NCBI RefSeq assembly: GCF_003352045.1
Contig: NZ_CP025815.1
Span: 124,001 to 188,000 of the forward strand
Reading direction: 5' to 3'
Origin: Sulfitobacter sp. JL08
GTDB taxonomy: Bacteria > Pseudomonadota > Alphaproteobacteria > Rhodobacterales > Rhodobacteraceae
DNA: 64,000 nucleotides
Under the pieces are notes generated by a model. That model had not been told where the DNA came from and ran no database searches. It was given only the letters and a program-made list of their open reading frames with translations. Shown here one piece after another: positions 42,465-51,775 of the stretch. Position 1 is the first letter of the stretch. Each line of letters opens with the position of its first letter. Both the position numbers and the translations under genes were made by a program.

Positions 42465-43670
42465 ATGCTGCGCGACGCGCTGCTGTTGGGGCTTGGCTAT
42501 AACGCCGCCCTTGTGGCCATCGGGGCGGCCTTGCTGGGTATCGCCGCCGGTGTAACCGGCACCTTTCTGTTTTTACGCAAACGCGCCCTTGTCAGTGACG
42601 CGATCAGCCACGCCACCCTGCCCGGTGTCGGGTTGGCCTTTATCGTCATGGTGCTGCTGGGCGGGGACGGGCGCAATCTGGCCGGTCTGATGGCCGGATC
42701 GGCCCTGTCAGCCTGGATCGGGCTTTTGTGCGTCAGCTGGCTGACCCGAAAAACGCGGCTGGCCGAAGATGCCGCCATAGGCGCGGTACTGTCCGTGTTC
42801 TTCGGCTTTGGTATCGTGCTGCTGACCGTGATCCAGAACATGTCCAGCGGGCGGCAGGCCGGATTGGAGGGGTTCCTGCTTGGCTCGACTGCGGGGATGT
42901 TGTGGGCCGATGCGATGATCATTCTTGTCGGTGGCGCGGCCGTGCTGGCGCTGGTGCTGCTGTTGCGCCGCCCGATGACGCTGGTTGCGTTCGATCCCGA
43001 ATACGCGGCCTCAACCGGCATGAACGTGCGCCGGATGGATCTGGCGATGATGGGGCTGGTCATGGCCGTGACGGTTGTCGGTCTGAAAATTGTCGGCCTG
43101 ATCCTGATCGTCGCGCTGTTGATCATCCCCCCGGTCACCGCCCGGTTCTGGAGCGACCGCACAGATCATGTCGTATTGCTGTCGGGTGCGCTGGGCGGCA
43201 TTTCCGGTTATGTCGGCGCGGCTGTTTCCGCCTCGGCCCCGGCTTTGCCCACAGGCCCGATCATCGTTCTGGTGTGTTTCCTGTTATTCGCGCTCTCGCT
43301 GTTTCTGGCGCCCAACCGCGGTGTTCTGGCTGCGCTTTTGCGTCATCAGCGGTTCCAGCGGCAGGTGCATTTGCGTCAGGGCCTGCTGGCGCTGGCACAA
43401 GGCCAGCCGATCTATGAAAAACTGACATTGCGCCTGTTGCAGCGCGCCGGTCTGGCCCGCCCCGATGGCGTTGCGACAGATCAGGGGCGCGCCCGCGCGG
43501 CCAAGGCCCTGCTGGATGAAAAACGCTGGGAAATCGTGCGCGCCGACCCGTTGCAGGAAACCGCCGCGGCGCATTACGACGGGTTGACAGGTATCGAAAC
43601 GGTGCTGACGCAGGACCAGATCAGGGACGTCGATGCGAAAATGGCTGCGCCGCGCATGGTGCCGGCATGA
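42465..43670 (+). CDS. sitC: SitC/MntC permease with DtxR-like C-terminal extension
   Basis: A 401-residue protein. Residues 1-285 form an ABC-3 family metal permease with eight or nine helices; ALVSDAISHATLPGVGLAFI and GLILIVALLIIPPVTARFW are its conserved blocks. A hydrophilic tail of about 115 residues follows (HQRFQRQVHLRQGLLALAQG onward). Its order, with LLQRAGLARPDG, DQGRARAAKALLDEKRWEIV and GLTGIETVLTQDQIRDVDAK, parallels the wing and dimerisation part of DtxR/MntR repressors, but the usual His and Glu metal ligands are largely missing. A permease-repressor fusion of this kind is known in chlamydial YtgCR. The last bases overlap sitD (ATGA). Confidence 0.9.
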   Translation: MLRDALLLGLGYNAALVAIGAALLGIAAGVTGTFLFLRKRALVSDAISHATLPGVGLAFIVMVLLGGDGRNLAGLMAGSALSAWIGLLCVSWLTRKTRLAEDAAIGAVLSVFFGFGIVLLTVIQNMSSGRQAGLEGFLLGSTAGMLWADAMIILVGGAAVLALVLLLRRPMTLVAFDPEYAASTGMNVRRMDLAMMGLVMAVTVVGLKIVGLILIVALLIIPPVTARFWSDRTDHVVLLSGALGGISGYVGAAVSASAPALPTGPIIVLVCFLLFALSLFLAPNRGVLAALLRHQRFQRQVHLRQGLLALAQGQPIYEKLTLRLLQRAGLARPDGVATDQGRARAAKALLDEKRWEIVRADPLQETAAAHYDGLTGIETVLTQDQIRDVDAKMAAPRMVPA

Positions 43671-44605
43671 TGGGGACCGAATTTGTTCCGCTGTCGCTAC
43701 CGCCATTGCTGATCGGCACCTTCGCGGCGATTGCCTGCGCACTGCCGGGCAATTTTCTGGTGCTGCGCAAACAGGCGCTGATCGGGGATGCGATCAGCCA
43801 TGTGGTGTTGCCGGGCATTGTGGTGGCGTTTCTGATCACGGGGGTCGTATCCACCTGGCCGATGATGCTGGGCGCGGGCGGGGCTGCGCTGATCGCCGTG
43901 GCCGCGATTGAGGCAGTGCGCCGACTGGGCGGCATCGAACCGGGGGCAGCGATGGGGGTTGTGTTCACCACCATGTTCGCGGGCGGTGTCCTTCTGCTTG
44001 AACAATCCGATACCTCGACCGTGCATCTTGATGTCGAACATGCCCTGTTCGGCAATCTGGAAAGCCTGATCTGGCTGGATGCAATGGGCTGGGCGTCCTT
44101 GTTTGATCCGGTTGCGCTGGCGACACTTCCGGTCGAACTGATCCGCATTGCGCTGGCCCTGATCGGTGTCTGTGCCTTTGTCGCGCTGTTCTGGCGCCCG
44201 CTGAAACTGTCCACATTCGACGAAGGGTTTGCCCGTTCTGTCGGGATCAACACCAACCTGATCGGCCTTGCGCTGGTGGTTGTGGCCGCAGTTGCCGCCG
44301 TTGCGGCCTTTGATGCGGTGGGGTCGATCATCGTGATCGCGATGTTCATCTGCCCGCCGGCCGCTGCACGTCTGATGACCAACCGGCTGGAACACCAGAT
44401 CGGGTGGAGCGTCGGGTTTGCCACGCTTGCTGCGGTTTTGGGTTACGTTCTGGCAGGGTATGGCCCGCTGTGGCTGGGCGCGGATGACGCGGTCAGCGCT
44501 GCGGGGATGATCGCGACGGTTTCGGGCCTTATTCTGGCCCTGGCCGCGGTGTTCGGGCCGCATCGCACCCGCGCAGGCGCGCCCGCCGATCCGACCCAAT
44601 CCTGA
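43667..44605 (+). CDS. sitD: SitD/MntD permease of a manganese/iron ABC transporter
   Basis: A 312-residue ABC-3 permease, the second membrane subunit of the importer. The conserved QALIGDAISHVVLPGIVVAF is at about 37-56 and GSIIVIAMFICPPAAARLM at about 219-237. Unlike SitC it has no long cytosolic tail. The start overlaps the sitC stop; a second ATG follows at once and could serve. A T-rich run lies downstream but no convincing hairpin. The operon therefore encodes one binding protein, one ATPase and two permeases, the SitABCD order for Mn(II)/Fe(II) uptake. Confidence 0.93.
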   Translation: MMGTEFVPLSLPPLLIGTFAAIACALPGNFLVLRKQALIGDAISHVVLPGIVVAFLITGVVSTWPMMLGAGGAALIAVAAIEAVRRLGGIEPGAAMGVVFTTMFAGGVLLLEQSDTSTVHLDVEHALFGNLESLIWLDAMGWASLFDPVALATLPVELIRIALALIGVCAFVALFWRPLKLSTFDEGFARSVGINTNLIGLALVVVAAVAAVAAFDAVGSIIVIAMFICPPAAARLMTNRLEHQIGWSVGFATLAAVLGYVLAGYGPLWLGADDAVSAAGMIATVSGLILALAAVFGPHRTRAGAPADPTQS

Positions 44606-44700
44606 CAGGAGCGCCGGAACAGTTCTTAAGGTGTTTACCGCTTTTTTTGAAAGTCACCGGATATTTTATGGTTTAGTACGGGGATCAAAGGAATCCCTGC

Positions 44701-46119
44701 ATGACACGTTACCCCAGAAACATGATCGGCTATGGCGCAACCCCGCCTGATCCCAAGTGGCCGAACGGTGCGCGCATCGCCGTGCAGTTCGTTTTGAACT
44801 ACGAAGAAGGCGGCGAAAACTGCGTTCTGCATGACGATGCCGGATCCGAGGCGTTCCTGTCCGAAATCGTCGGGGCCGCATCCTGGCCGGGGCAGCGTCA
44901 CTGGAACATGGAAAGCATTTATGAATACGGGGCGCGCGCCGGGTTCTGGCGCCTGCACCGCCTGTTCACCAGGTCGCGCATACCGGTCACGGTTTACGGT
45001 GTTGCCACGGCGCTGGCCCGCAGCCCCGAACAGGTGGCGGCGATGCAGGCCGCCGACTGGGAAATCGCCAGCCACGGGCTGAAATGGATCGATTACAAGG
45101 ATTACACCGCCAAGGCCGAAGCCGCCGACATGGCCGAGGCTATCCGCCTGCATACCGAAGTCACCGGTACGCCCCCGCGCGGCTGGTACACAGGCCGGTG
45201 TTCGGAACACACGGTGGGTCTGGCGGCAGAAACCGGCCAGTTTGATTATGTCTCGGACGCCTATGACGATGATCTTCCGTACTGGTTGCGTGTCGGGGAC
45301 CATGATCAGCTGATCATCCCCTACACGCTGGATGCCAACGACATGCGCTTTGCCACGCCGCAGGGGTTCAACGCGGGCGATCAGTTTCTGTCCTATCTCA
45401 AGGACAGCTTTGATACGCTTTACGCCGAAGGCGTGGACGGATCGGCCAAGATGATGTCGATCGGGTTGCACTGCCGCCTGATCGGGCGGCCGGGTCGTGT
45501 GCAGGCGCTGGCGCGTTTCATCGACTATATTCAGGGGTTCGAAGGCGTCTGGTGCCCGCGCCGCATCGACATTGCCCGCCACTGGCACGCGCACCATCCC
45601 CCCGCCGTATCCGATCGGCCAAACCCCAGCGCGCTGGACAAACAGACATTTGTCAAAACCTTCGGGGGCGTGTTCGAACATTCCCCGTGGATCGCCGAAC
45701 GCGCCTTTGATCTTGAACTTGGTCCTGCCCACGATACTGCCGCGGGCCTGCATTCGGCCCTTGCCCGGATGTTTCGCAGCGCAAACAGGGCCGAACGCCT
45801 TGGCGTGCTGACGGCACACCCCGATCTGGCTGGCAAACTTGCCGCCGCAAAGCGCCTGACCGATGAAAGCACCGCAGAACAGGCGGGGGCAGGCCTTGAT
45901 GCCCTGACCGCCGAGGAACACGAGGCGTTTGCGACGCTCAATCAGGCCTATGTGGGAAAGCACGGCTTTCCCTTTATCATCGCGGTGCGTGACCATTCCA
46001 GGGCGGGTATCCTGAACGCGTTCCGCGCCCGGTTGGATAACGACACAGACACCGAATTTGAAACCGCCTGCGCACAGGTGGAACGCATCGCGTTCCTGCG
46101 TCTGAAGGACATGGTATGA
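44701..46119 (+). CDS. PuuE-type allantoinase fused to UraD OHCU decarboxylase
   Basis: A 472-residue fusion. Residues 1-305 are a polysaccharide-deacetylase-fold allantoinase of the PuuE type, with FVLNYEEGGENCVLHDD, EYGARAGFWRLHRLF, EIASHGLKW and GWYTGRCSEHT; these replace the metal-dependent dihydroorotase-like AllB. Residues about 313-470 are UraD (2-oxo-4-hydroxy-4-carboxy-5-ureidoimidazoline decarboxylase), with the catalytic His373 in VLTAHPDLAGKL and HGFPFIIAVRD (421-431). The two catalyse late steps from urate via (S)-allantoin to allantoate in one chain. AAAGGAATCCCTGC precedes the ATG. AllE follows with an ATGA overlap, so a ureide pathway unit is encoded; uricase and transthyretin-like hydrolase are not in the window. 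Confidence 0.9.
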   Translation: MTRYPRNMIGYGATPPDPKWPNGARIAVQFVLNYEEGGENCVLHDDAGSEAFLSEIVGAASWPGQRHWNMESIYEYGARAGFWRLHRLFTRSRIPVTVYGVATALARSPEQVAAMQAADWEIASHGLKWIDYKDYTAKAEAADMAEAIRLHTEVTGTPPRGWYTGRCSEHTVGLAAETGQFDYVSDAYDDDLPYWLRVGDHDQLIIPYTLDANDMRFATPQGFNAGDQFLSYLKDSFDTLYAEGVDGSAKMMSIGLHCRLIGRPGRVQALARFIDYIQGFEGVWCPRRIDIARHWHAHHPPAVSDRPNPSALDKQTFVKTFGGVFEHSPWIAERAFDLELGPAHDTAAGLHSALARMFRSANRAERLGVLTAHPDLAGKLAAAKRLTDESTAEQAGAGLDALTAEEHEAFATLNQAYVGKHGFPFIIAVRDHSRAGILNAFRARLDNDTDTEFETACAQVERIAFLRLKDMV

Positions 46120-46925
46120 GTTACGCATTTCCCCCCGGCGGGTTGCCGGACCAATCCGTTCATCCAGATGGCACGGCCGTGTTCACCGATGCCTATGCCG
46201 TGATCCCTGCTGTAACGATGCGCGATATCGTGACCAGCAAACTGCCCGGCTGGCAGGACGCGCGCGCCTGGATCATTGCCCGCCCACTTAGCGGATTTGC
46301 CGAAACATTCGCGCAATACGCGGTTGAACTGGCCCCCGGCGGTGGCAGCGACAGGCCGGAACCGGATCCGGATGCGCAGGGTGTTCTGTTTGTGGCAGAT
46401 GGCACCATGCGTCTTGTGGTGGACGGGCAGAATCATACGCTGATCGCTGGCAGTTATGCCTACATCCCGCCGGGCAGCGACTGGACGATCCGAAACACCG
46501 GAGACGGACCAGCGCGGTTCCATTGGGTGCGCAAACAATACGAACCCGCACACGGGCTGGATGCCCCCGACGCCTTTGTCACATCTGACGCCGCCGTGGC
46601 CCCCGTCGAAATGCCCGATTGCGGCGGTGTCTGGGCCACGACCCGTTTCGCGGATCCCGAAGATCTGCGCCATGATATGCATGTGAACATCGTCACCTTC
46701 CAGCCGGGCGGGCGCATTCCCTTTGCCGAAACCCACGTGATGGAACACGGGCTTTACGTATTGGAAGGCACGGCACAATACCTTCTGAACAAGGACTGGG
46801 TCGATGTGGGACCGGGCGATTTCATGTGGCTGCGCGCGTTTTGTCCGCAGGCCTGCATCGCCACCGGATCAACGCCGTTCCGCTATCTTTTGTACAAAGA
46901 CGTCAACCGGCATCCCCTGCTTTAA
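46116..46925 (+). CDS. allE: (S)-ureidoglycine aminohydrolase
   Basis: A 269-residue double-cupin protein of the AllE/YlbA family, which releases ammonia from (S)-ureidoglycine to form (S)-ureidoglycolate. Two cupins lie in order: the first with VLFVADGTMRLVVDGQNHTL and the second with MHVNIVTFQPGGRIPFAETH followed by VMEHGLYVLEGTAQYLLN, which carries the Mn-binding residues (Glu, His, His and Gln). The C-terminus RYLLYKDVNRHP is conserved. It is coupled by overlap to the PuuE-UraD fusion. Allantoate amidohydrolase, needed for the step in between, is not adjacent; the M20 enzyme at 62 kb is a distant candidate only. Confidence 0.9.
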   Translation: MSYAFPPGGLPDQSVHPDGTAVFTDAYAVIPAVTMRDIVTSKLPGWQDARAWIIARPLSGFAETFAQYAVELAPGGGSDRPEPDPDAQGVLFVADGTMRLVVDGQNHTLIAGSYAYIPPGSDWTIRNTGDGPARFHWVRKQYEPAHGLDAPDAFVTSDAAVAPVEMPDCGGVWATTRFADPEDLRHDMHVNIVTFQPGGRIPFAETHVMEHGLYVLEGTAQYLLNKDWVDVGPGDFMWLRAFCPQACIATGSTPFRYLLYKDVNRHPLL

Positions 46926-47005
46926 GAACAGGACCTGCGACAAGCTGACTGTCGATTTTATTCAAGAACAGGAATATAATGTCTCCAATGAACAGGAGGT
47001 TCGAT

Positions 47006-47218
47006 ATGTCTGCCAATGTTGGAAAAATCGACCGGGCTGTGCGCACCCTACTGGGTCTTGCTCTGGTGGTCTGGGCCTTTGTCGGGCAGGCCCCGATGTG
47101 GGACAATGCGTTCATAATGTGGGGTACGGTCATTGTCGGGGCGGTTCTGATTGTCACGGCAAGCATGAAATTCTGCCCGATGTACCGGATTTTGGGTGTC
47201 AGCACCTGCCCAAGGTAG
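47006..47218 (+). CDS. DUF2892 family membrane protein
   Basis: A 70-residue protein with the DUF2892 (YgaP-like) pattern. NVGKIDRAVRTLLGLALVVW begins at residue 4, a second helix (MWGTVIVGAVLIVTASM) follows, and the tail KFCPMYRILGVSTC carries two Cys as is usual. The family is an inner-membrane module of unknown role, sometimes fused to rhodanese domains. AACAGGAGG lies ideally before the ATG at 47006; the ATG 27 bases upstream has no such site. It stands alone between allE and mutL. Confidence 0.88.
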   Translation: MSANVGKIDRAVRTLLGLALVVWAFVGQAPMWDNAFIMWGTVIVGAVLIVTASMKFCPMYRILGVSTCPR

Positions 47219-47302
47219 CGCGCGCCACCCTGTGCCCATAGACCCGCGCCATCGCATCATTCCGGTGGCAGAATCGGCACGGGCTATGCTAGGTATTGCG
47301 GT

Positions 47303-49126
47303 ATGGCCCATCCCAACCGCAATATCGGCGAAAACCGCCCCGTCATTCGGCAACTTGACGATGCTGCCATCAACCGGATTGCAGCTGGTGAGGTGGTGGA
47401 ACGTTCTGCTTCGGCGGTCAAGGAACTGGTTGAAAACGCGCTGGATGCCGGCGCGACGCGTATCGACATTGCGATTGCCGATGGCGGCAAGACGCTGATC
47501 CGCGTCACTGATGACGGGTGCGGCATCGCGGCCCATGATCTTCCGCTGGCCCTGTCGCGCCATGCCACATCCAAAATCGACGGCACCGATCTTCTGAATA
47601 TCAACACATTCGGTTTCCGGGGCGAGGCATTGCCATCGCTGGGTGCGGTCGGGCGGCTGACCATCACATCGCGCGCACCGGGGCAGGATGCGGCCACCAT
47701 CACTGTGCAAGGCGGGCATCCGGGCACGACAAAACCTGCCGCGCTTGGGGCGGGCACCATCGTCGAACTGCGCGATCTGTTCTTTGCCACGCCGGCACGG
47801 CTGAAATTCATGCGCACCGACCGTGCCGAGGCGCAGGCCATCACCGATGTGGTCAAACGTCTGGCGATGGCCGAACCCTTCGTCAGCTTTGCGCTTCAGG
47901 ATGTGTCGGGCGGCGGGGCAGGGCGCACGGTGTTCCGCGCCGATGCCCAGACCGGTGATCTGTTCGATGCGCTGCACGGGCGGCTTTCCACGGTGATCGG
48001 GCGCGAGTTTTCCGACAACGCATTGCAGATAGATGCGCAACGCGACGGGCTGCACCTGACAGGCTATGCTGCGCTGCCGACCTATTCGCGCGGGTCCGCC
48101 GTGGCGCAATACCTGTTCGTCAATGGCCGTCCCGTGCGTGACAAACTGTTGATCGGGGCGCTGCGCGCGGCTTATTTCGATTTCCTCAGCCGCGATCGCC
48201 ATCCGGCGGCGGCCTTGTTTCTTGACTGTGATCCCCACCTTGTCGATGTGAACGTACACCCCGCCAAATCCGAGGTCCGGTTTCGCGATCCAGGTCTGGC
48301 GCGGGGGCTGATCGTGTCGGCGCTGCGCCATGCTCTGGCGGATGCCGGGCATCGTGCATCATCAACCGTGTCACAGGCCACTTTGGGCGCAATGACCCCT
48401 GAACCCGCCGGTGCGCGCGTCTATCAAATGGATCGACCGTCTGTCGGTGTCCTGCAACCCGCCTTTCACGAGGCCGCACCCGTCTACGGACGTGTCGAAG
48501 TGACCGAGGAACACATCCGGCCCGAAGCCGAGGAAGCACCGACAGACTATCCGCTGGGCGCGGCCCGTGCCCAGGTGCACGAAAACTACATCATCGCGCA
48601 AACCGCTACCGGAATGGTCATCGTTGATCAGCACGCAGCGCACGAACGTCTGGTATATGAACGGCTCAAGCGCCAGATGGCTGACAATGGCGTGGCGGCG
48701 CAGGCGCTTCTTATTCCTGAAATCGTTGCCCTTTCTTCGGGCGATTGCGCCCGTCTGCTTGAGGTGGCGGACAGCTTGCAAAAATTTGGTTTAACCATTG
48801 AACCATTTGGCGGTGATGCCATTGCCGTGCGTGAAACACCCGCGATTCTGGGTGAAATCAATGCCCGCGCGATGATCCTTGATATCCTTGACGAACTGTC
48901 GGATCAGGGCGACAGCCTGATGGTACAGGCCCGTATCGAAGCTATCCTGAGTCGGATCGCCTGCCACGGATCAATCCGGTCGGGGCGGCGGATGCGGGGC
49001 GAAGAAATGAACGCTCTTTTGCGCGAAATGGAGGCGACCCCCCATTCTGGCCAGTGCAACCACGGGCGGCCCACCTATGTGGAACTGAAGCTCTCTGATA
49101 TCGAACGTCTGTTTGGCCGCACATGA
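47303..49126 (+). CDS. mutL: DNA mismatch repair protein MutL
   Basis: A 607-residue MutL, the matchmaker between MutS and downstream nucleases. The GHKL ATPase occupies the N-terminal third: [22 protein letters not shown] and [16 protein letters not shown] are its motifs. The C-terminal dimerisation domain contains [17 protein letters not shown], which fits the DQHA-x2-E-x4-E motif of MutL homologues that have endonuclease activity. This agrees with an organism lacking MutH. The start has a modest upstream site (GCTAGG). The final bases overlap rmuC (ATGA). Confidence 0.96.
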   Translation: MAHPNRNIGENRPVIRQLDDAAINRIAAGEVVERSASAVKELVENALDAGATRIDIAIADGGKTLIRVTDDGCGIAAHDLPLALSRHATSKIDGTDLLNINTFGFRGEALPSLGAVGRLTITSRAPGQDAATITVQGGHPGTTKPAALGAGTIVELRDLFFATPARLKFMRTDRAEAQAITDVVKRLAMAEPFVSFALQDVSGGGAGRTVFRADAQTGDLFDALHGRLSTVIGREFSDNALQIDAQRDGLHLTGYAALPTYSRGSAVAQYLFVNGRPVRDKLLIGALRAAYFDFLSRDRHPAAALFLDCDPHLVDVNVHPAKSEVRFRDPGLARGLIVSALRHALADAGHRASSTVSQATLGAMTPEPAGARVYQMDRPSVGVLQPAFHEAAPVYGRVEVTEEHIRPEAEEAPTDYPLGAARAQVHENYIIAQTATGMVIVDQHAAHERLVYERLKRQMADNGVAAQALLIPEIVALSSGDCARLLEVADSLQKFGLTIEPFGGDAIAVRETPAILGEINARAMILDILDELSDQGDSLMVQARIEAILSRIACHGSIRSGRRMRGEEMNALLREMEATPHSGQCNHGRPTYVELKLSDIERLFGRT

Positions 49127-50361
49127 TCGAAATCGCCGGCACATCATATGAATTCAGCGATCCCGTTGTCATCGCCGCCCTGTGCGGGGCGGGGGTGCTT
49201 GTGTTCATTCTGATCCTTCTGGTCATGGCGGTGCGTGCCGCCAGGGATTCTGCCAGACTGGCGGCACCGCTGTCGCAACAGATGGGCGTACTGGGCCAAC
49301 ACGTGCAGCAACTGGGCATGGGGCAGGAACAGTTGCGCGGCGGGTTGCAAACCGTATCCGACACGCAGGCCAACGCCCAGTCACAGGTGATCCAGACGAT
49401 GGAATTGCGCCTGTCTGCCGTGCAACAGCAGATGAACGACCGTCTGGCCGACAACGCGGCCAAATCAGCGCGCGCGTTGAACGACATGCAGGAACGGATG
49501 CGAGAAACGCTGCACGGCAATTCAAAACAGACGACCACATCGCTGACCCAGTTGCAGGAACGTCTGGCCACCATCGACAAGGCACAGGAAAATATCACCA
49601 AACTTAGCGGCGATGTCCTGTCGCTTCAGGACATCCTGAGCAACAAGCAGACACGCGGCGCGTTCGGGGAAATCCAGCTGCACGATATCGTGTCCAAGGC
49701 GCTGCCCAAGGACAGCTATGCCTTGCAGGCGACCCTGTCCAACGGCAAACGCGCCGATTGCCTGATCCATCTGCCCAATCCGCCCGGTCCCATTGTGATC
49801 GACAGCAAATTCCCGCTGGAAGCGTACGAAGCTTTGCGCAAGGCCAACACAGATTGGGAAGTGAACGAAGCCGCCAAGGCAATGCGTGTCGCCGTCAAGG
49901 CGCATATCAAGGCGATTTCCGAAAAATACATTCTAGAAGGTGAAACTGCCGATGGCGCGCTGATGTTCCTGCCATCCGAAGCGGTTTATGCCGAACTGCA
50001 CGCCAATTTCCCCGAACTGGTGCGCGAAGGGTTCGCGGCGCGGGTCTGGATCGTATCGCCCACCACTTGCATGGCGACGCTGAACACGATGCGCGCCATT
50101 CTGAAAGATGCGCGGATGCGTGAACAGGCAGGCGCGATCCGCACCACGCTGAAACATCTGCACCGCGACGTGGAACTGGTGGTGGAACGGGTGGGCAAAC
50201 TGGATACCCATTTCAATCAGGCCCGCGCCGATCTGGACAGCATCAATACCGCCGCCGAACGCGCCGGCAAACGCGCCGCGCGTCTGGACAATTTCGATTT
50301 CGAAGACCTCGCGCCTGATGATGTGGCCAACGTCGTGCCGCTGTCCAAACCGGATAGCTGA
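49123..50361 (+). CDS. rmuC: DNA recombination protein RmuC
   Basis: A 412-residue RmuC. A membrane helix ([20 protein letters not shown], about 11-30) is followed by a long coiled coil (about 45-175), then the RmuC domain from about 180: [40 protein letters not shown] and [20 protein letters not shown], a restriction-enzyme-like fold. RmuC limits inversion between short inverted repeats and is proposed to be a nuclease. It overlaps the mutL stop and ends immediately before the convergent transporter gene. Confidence 0.93.
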   Translation: MIEIAGTSYEFSDPVVIAALCGAGVLVFILILLVMAVRAARDSARLAAPLSQQMGVLGQHVQQLGMGQEQLRGGLQTVSDTQANAQSQVIQTMELRLSAVQQQMNDRLADNAAKSARALNDMQERMRETLHGNSKQTTTSLTQLQERLATIDKAQENITKLSGDVLSLQDILSNKQTRGAFGEIQLHDIVSKALPKDSYALQATLSNGKRADCLIHLPNPPGPIVIDSKFPLEAYEALRKANTDWEVNEAAKAMRVAVKAHIKAISEKYILEGETADGALMFLPSEAVYAELHANFPELVREGFAARVWIVSPTTCMATLNTMRAILKDARMREQAGAIRTTLKHLHRDVELVVERVGKLDTHFNQARADLDSINTAAERAGKRAARLDNFDFEDLAPDDVANVVPLSKPDS

Positions 50362-51222
50362 TCAGCGCGCCACTGCCCGCCGGTTGTGCTGCACCAGATG
50401 CACCAGCACGGCCGCAAAGACGATCCCGCCGCCCAGCAGCGTTTCGCGACGGATCACTTCGCCAAAGATCAGCCAGACCCACACCGGGGCCAGCGGCGCA
50501 TCAAGGGCGGTGATCAGCGCGGTTTCAATAGGCGGAAGCATGCGCGACCCAAGTGCAAACAGCGCCAGACCCAGCGCGGAATTGACCAGACCGAACAGGG
50601 CCAGCAGGCCAAGTTGATCCGCCGGCACAGCCAGATCATGCGCCATGGGCAGCGCGATAATCGCGCTGAGCAAAGCGGACAGACACGCGGCCTGTAACGT
50701 CAGTAAACCCTGATACCGGCGCGAGATTACCATCATCACGGCCAGCGCCATTGTCATCCCGAAGGCAAGCAGATCGCCCGACAGCGTGCCGTCTGTGCCC
50801 AGACCGACCATGATCGTCACACCCAGCAGGGCAAATAGGCTGGCCACCAGCGCACTGCGCCCGGGACGTTCCCGCAGGATCATCCAGCCCAGACCCGCCG
50901 CAACCAGCGGCACGGTTGCGTAAATGATCGACACATGCGCAACCGTGGTCAGCCTCAGCGCCGTGATGAAACAGATCATGCCCACACCGGACACCAGCGC
51001 ATAGGCCCATCCAATGTGGCCCAGACGCGCAAATGCGGTGATCCCGTTGCGCCCCTGAAGGGCGCAGATCACCGCGAAAATGCCCAACGCCCCGAACAGA
51101 CCGCGCCAGACCAGCATCGTTCCGGTGTCTGTGCTGATCCAGCGGGTGAACAGGCCCGCAACGCTCCAGGCCAACGTGGCGGCGATGATCAGGACAAGGC
51201 CCAGCCGGTAGCTGGCGATCAT
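50362..51222 (-). CDS. EamA/DMT family transporter
   Basis: A 286-residue drug/metabolite transporter with ten helices in two EamA repeats. The first begins LVLIIAATLAWSVAGLFTRW; the second ends with TALDAPLAPVWVWLIFGEV, the standard closing signature of the repeat. Substrate unknown. The ATG at 51222 overlaps the stop of the preceding PII/CutA-like gene, so the two are translationally coupled; an ATG 30 bases upstream lies inside that gene. Its stop abuts the stop of rmuC with no spacer and no terminator. Confidence 0.87.
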   Translation of the reverse strand: MIASYRLGLVLIIAATLAWSVAGLFTRWISTDTGTMLVWRGLFGALGIFAVICALQGRNGITAFARLGHIGWAYALVSGVGMICFITALRLTTVAHVSIIYATVPLVAAGLGWMILRERPGRSALVASLFALLGVTIMVGLGTDGTLSGDLLAFGMTMALAVMMVISRRYQGLLTLQAACLSALLSAIIALPMAHDLAVPADQLGLLALFGLVNSALGLALFALGSRMLPPIETALITALDAPLAPVWVWLIFGEVIRRETLLGGGIVFAAVLVHLVQHNRRAVAR

Positions 51223-51665
51223 CCGGTTTTCCAGTCGCCGGTTGTATTCCACCAGCGATGCGGATTGTCGCTGTCGTCCAGCCCGTTGCCGCTGCTGCGC
51301 AATACGTCCTGTACGATGATGACCGGTTCGTAATAGCTGTGAACCGCATAGATCGCTTCGATCACGCGGGTCAGGGCATCGGTGTCACGCGGCAGAAAAA
51401 ATCGCATTTCATCCACGTCGGGCCGCTGCCGCACATCGGGTTCCGCGCCGGTCGGGGTGCCGGCGCGCGGGCGGTAATATTCGGTTCCGCCGGATGCGCG
51501 ATAGCCGTTGCAGTCGGTTTTGCCATGCACCAGCGGTTCGCTCTTGCGGATTTCATCAAAGATTCGGTCAATATCCTCGACAGGGGCCTGATAGGTGATC
51601 AGCCACATGGGCTGCATCGTGATCGGGCTGGTTTCAAACCCTGATTGCAGGATATCGGTGGTCAT
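51219..51665 (-). CDS. NIF3-insert/PII-CutA-like small protein
   Basis: A 148-residue protein. MWLITYQAPVEDIDRIFDEI begins a ferredoxin-like PII/CutA fold of the type inserted in YqfO/NIF3 proteins; the ATG of family homologues may lie near residue 20. The fold is seen again in VDEMRFFLPRDTDALTRVIE and HSYYEPVIIVQD, the conserved end of that domain. No metal-binding NIF3 core is present. The family has no settled function; PII-like folds often sense small ligands. It is coupled by ATGA overlap to a DMT transporter and faces a WYL regulator across a perfect palindrome, suggesting a ligand-controlled transport unit (inference). Confidence 0.7.
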   Translation of the reverse strand: MTTDILQSGFETSPITMQPMWLITYQAPVEDIDRIFDEIRKSEPLVHGKTDCNGYRASGGTEYYRPRAGTPTGAEPDVRQRPDVDEMRFFLPRDTDALTRVIEAIYAVHSYYEPVIIVQDVLRSSGNGLDDSDNPHRWWNTTGDWKTG

Positions 51666-51708
51666 CGGCGCACTCCGTTTTGGGTTGTGCGCCTGTGCTA
51701 TCGCACGC

Positions 51709-51732
51709 CTGCTGACATGGGCCTGTCAGCAG
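51709..51732. promoter_or_regulatory. Perfect palindrome between the PII-like gene and the WYL regulator
   Basis: CTGCTGACA and TGTCAGCAG form nine-base perfect arms around a six-base centre (TGGGCC). The element is 44 bases from each start codon of the divergent pair, the expected place for an operator used by the adjacent regulator. No hairpin-terminator function is likely as there is no T run. Confidence 0.65.
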
Positions 51733-51775
51733 TGATCTGCTATATCAGGGTCAGGTGTGAAAAAAGGCAGGTGCC

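Noticed and set aside
40686-44605. Reading the ABC operon as a zinc (znuABC) transporter
   Set aside because: The binding protein lacks the His-rich loop, there are two permeases instead of one, and the promoter carries Mur-like rather than Zur-like sites. Manganese/iron SitABCD is the better call, though metal specificity is not proven.
44606-44700. T-rich run after sitD as a terminator
   Set aside because: A run of seven T residues is present but the only adjacent stem is three base pairs, too weak to support a terminator.
44635-46128. Minus-strand frame of 497 codons opposite the PuuE-UraD gene
   Set aside because: Shadow of the fused ureide gene; composition is that of an antisense frame and no domain is seen.
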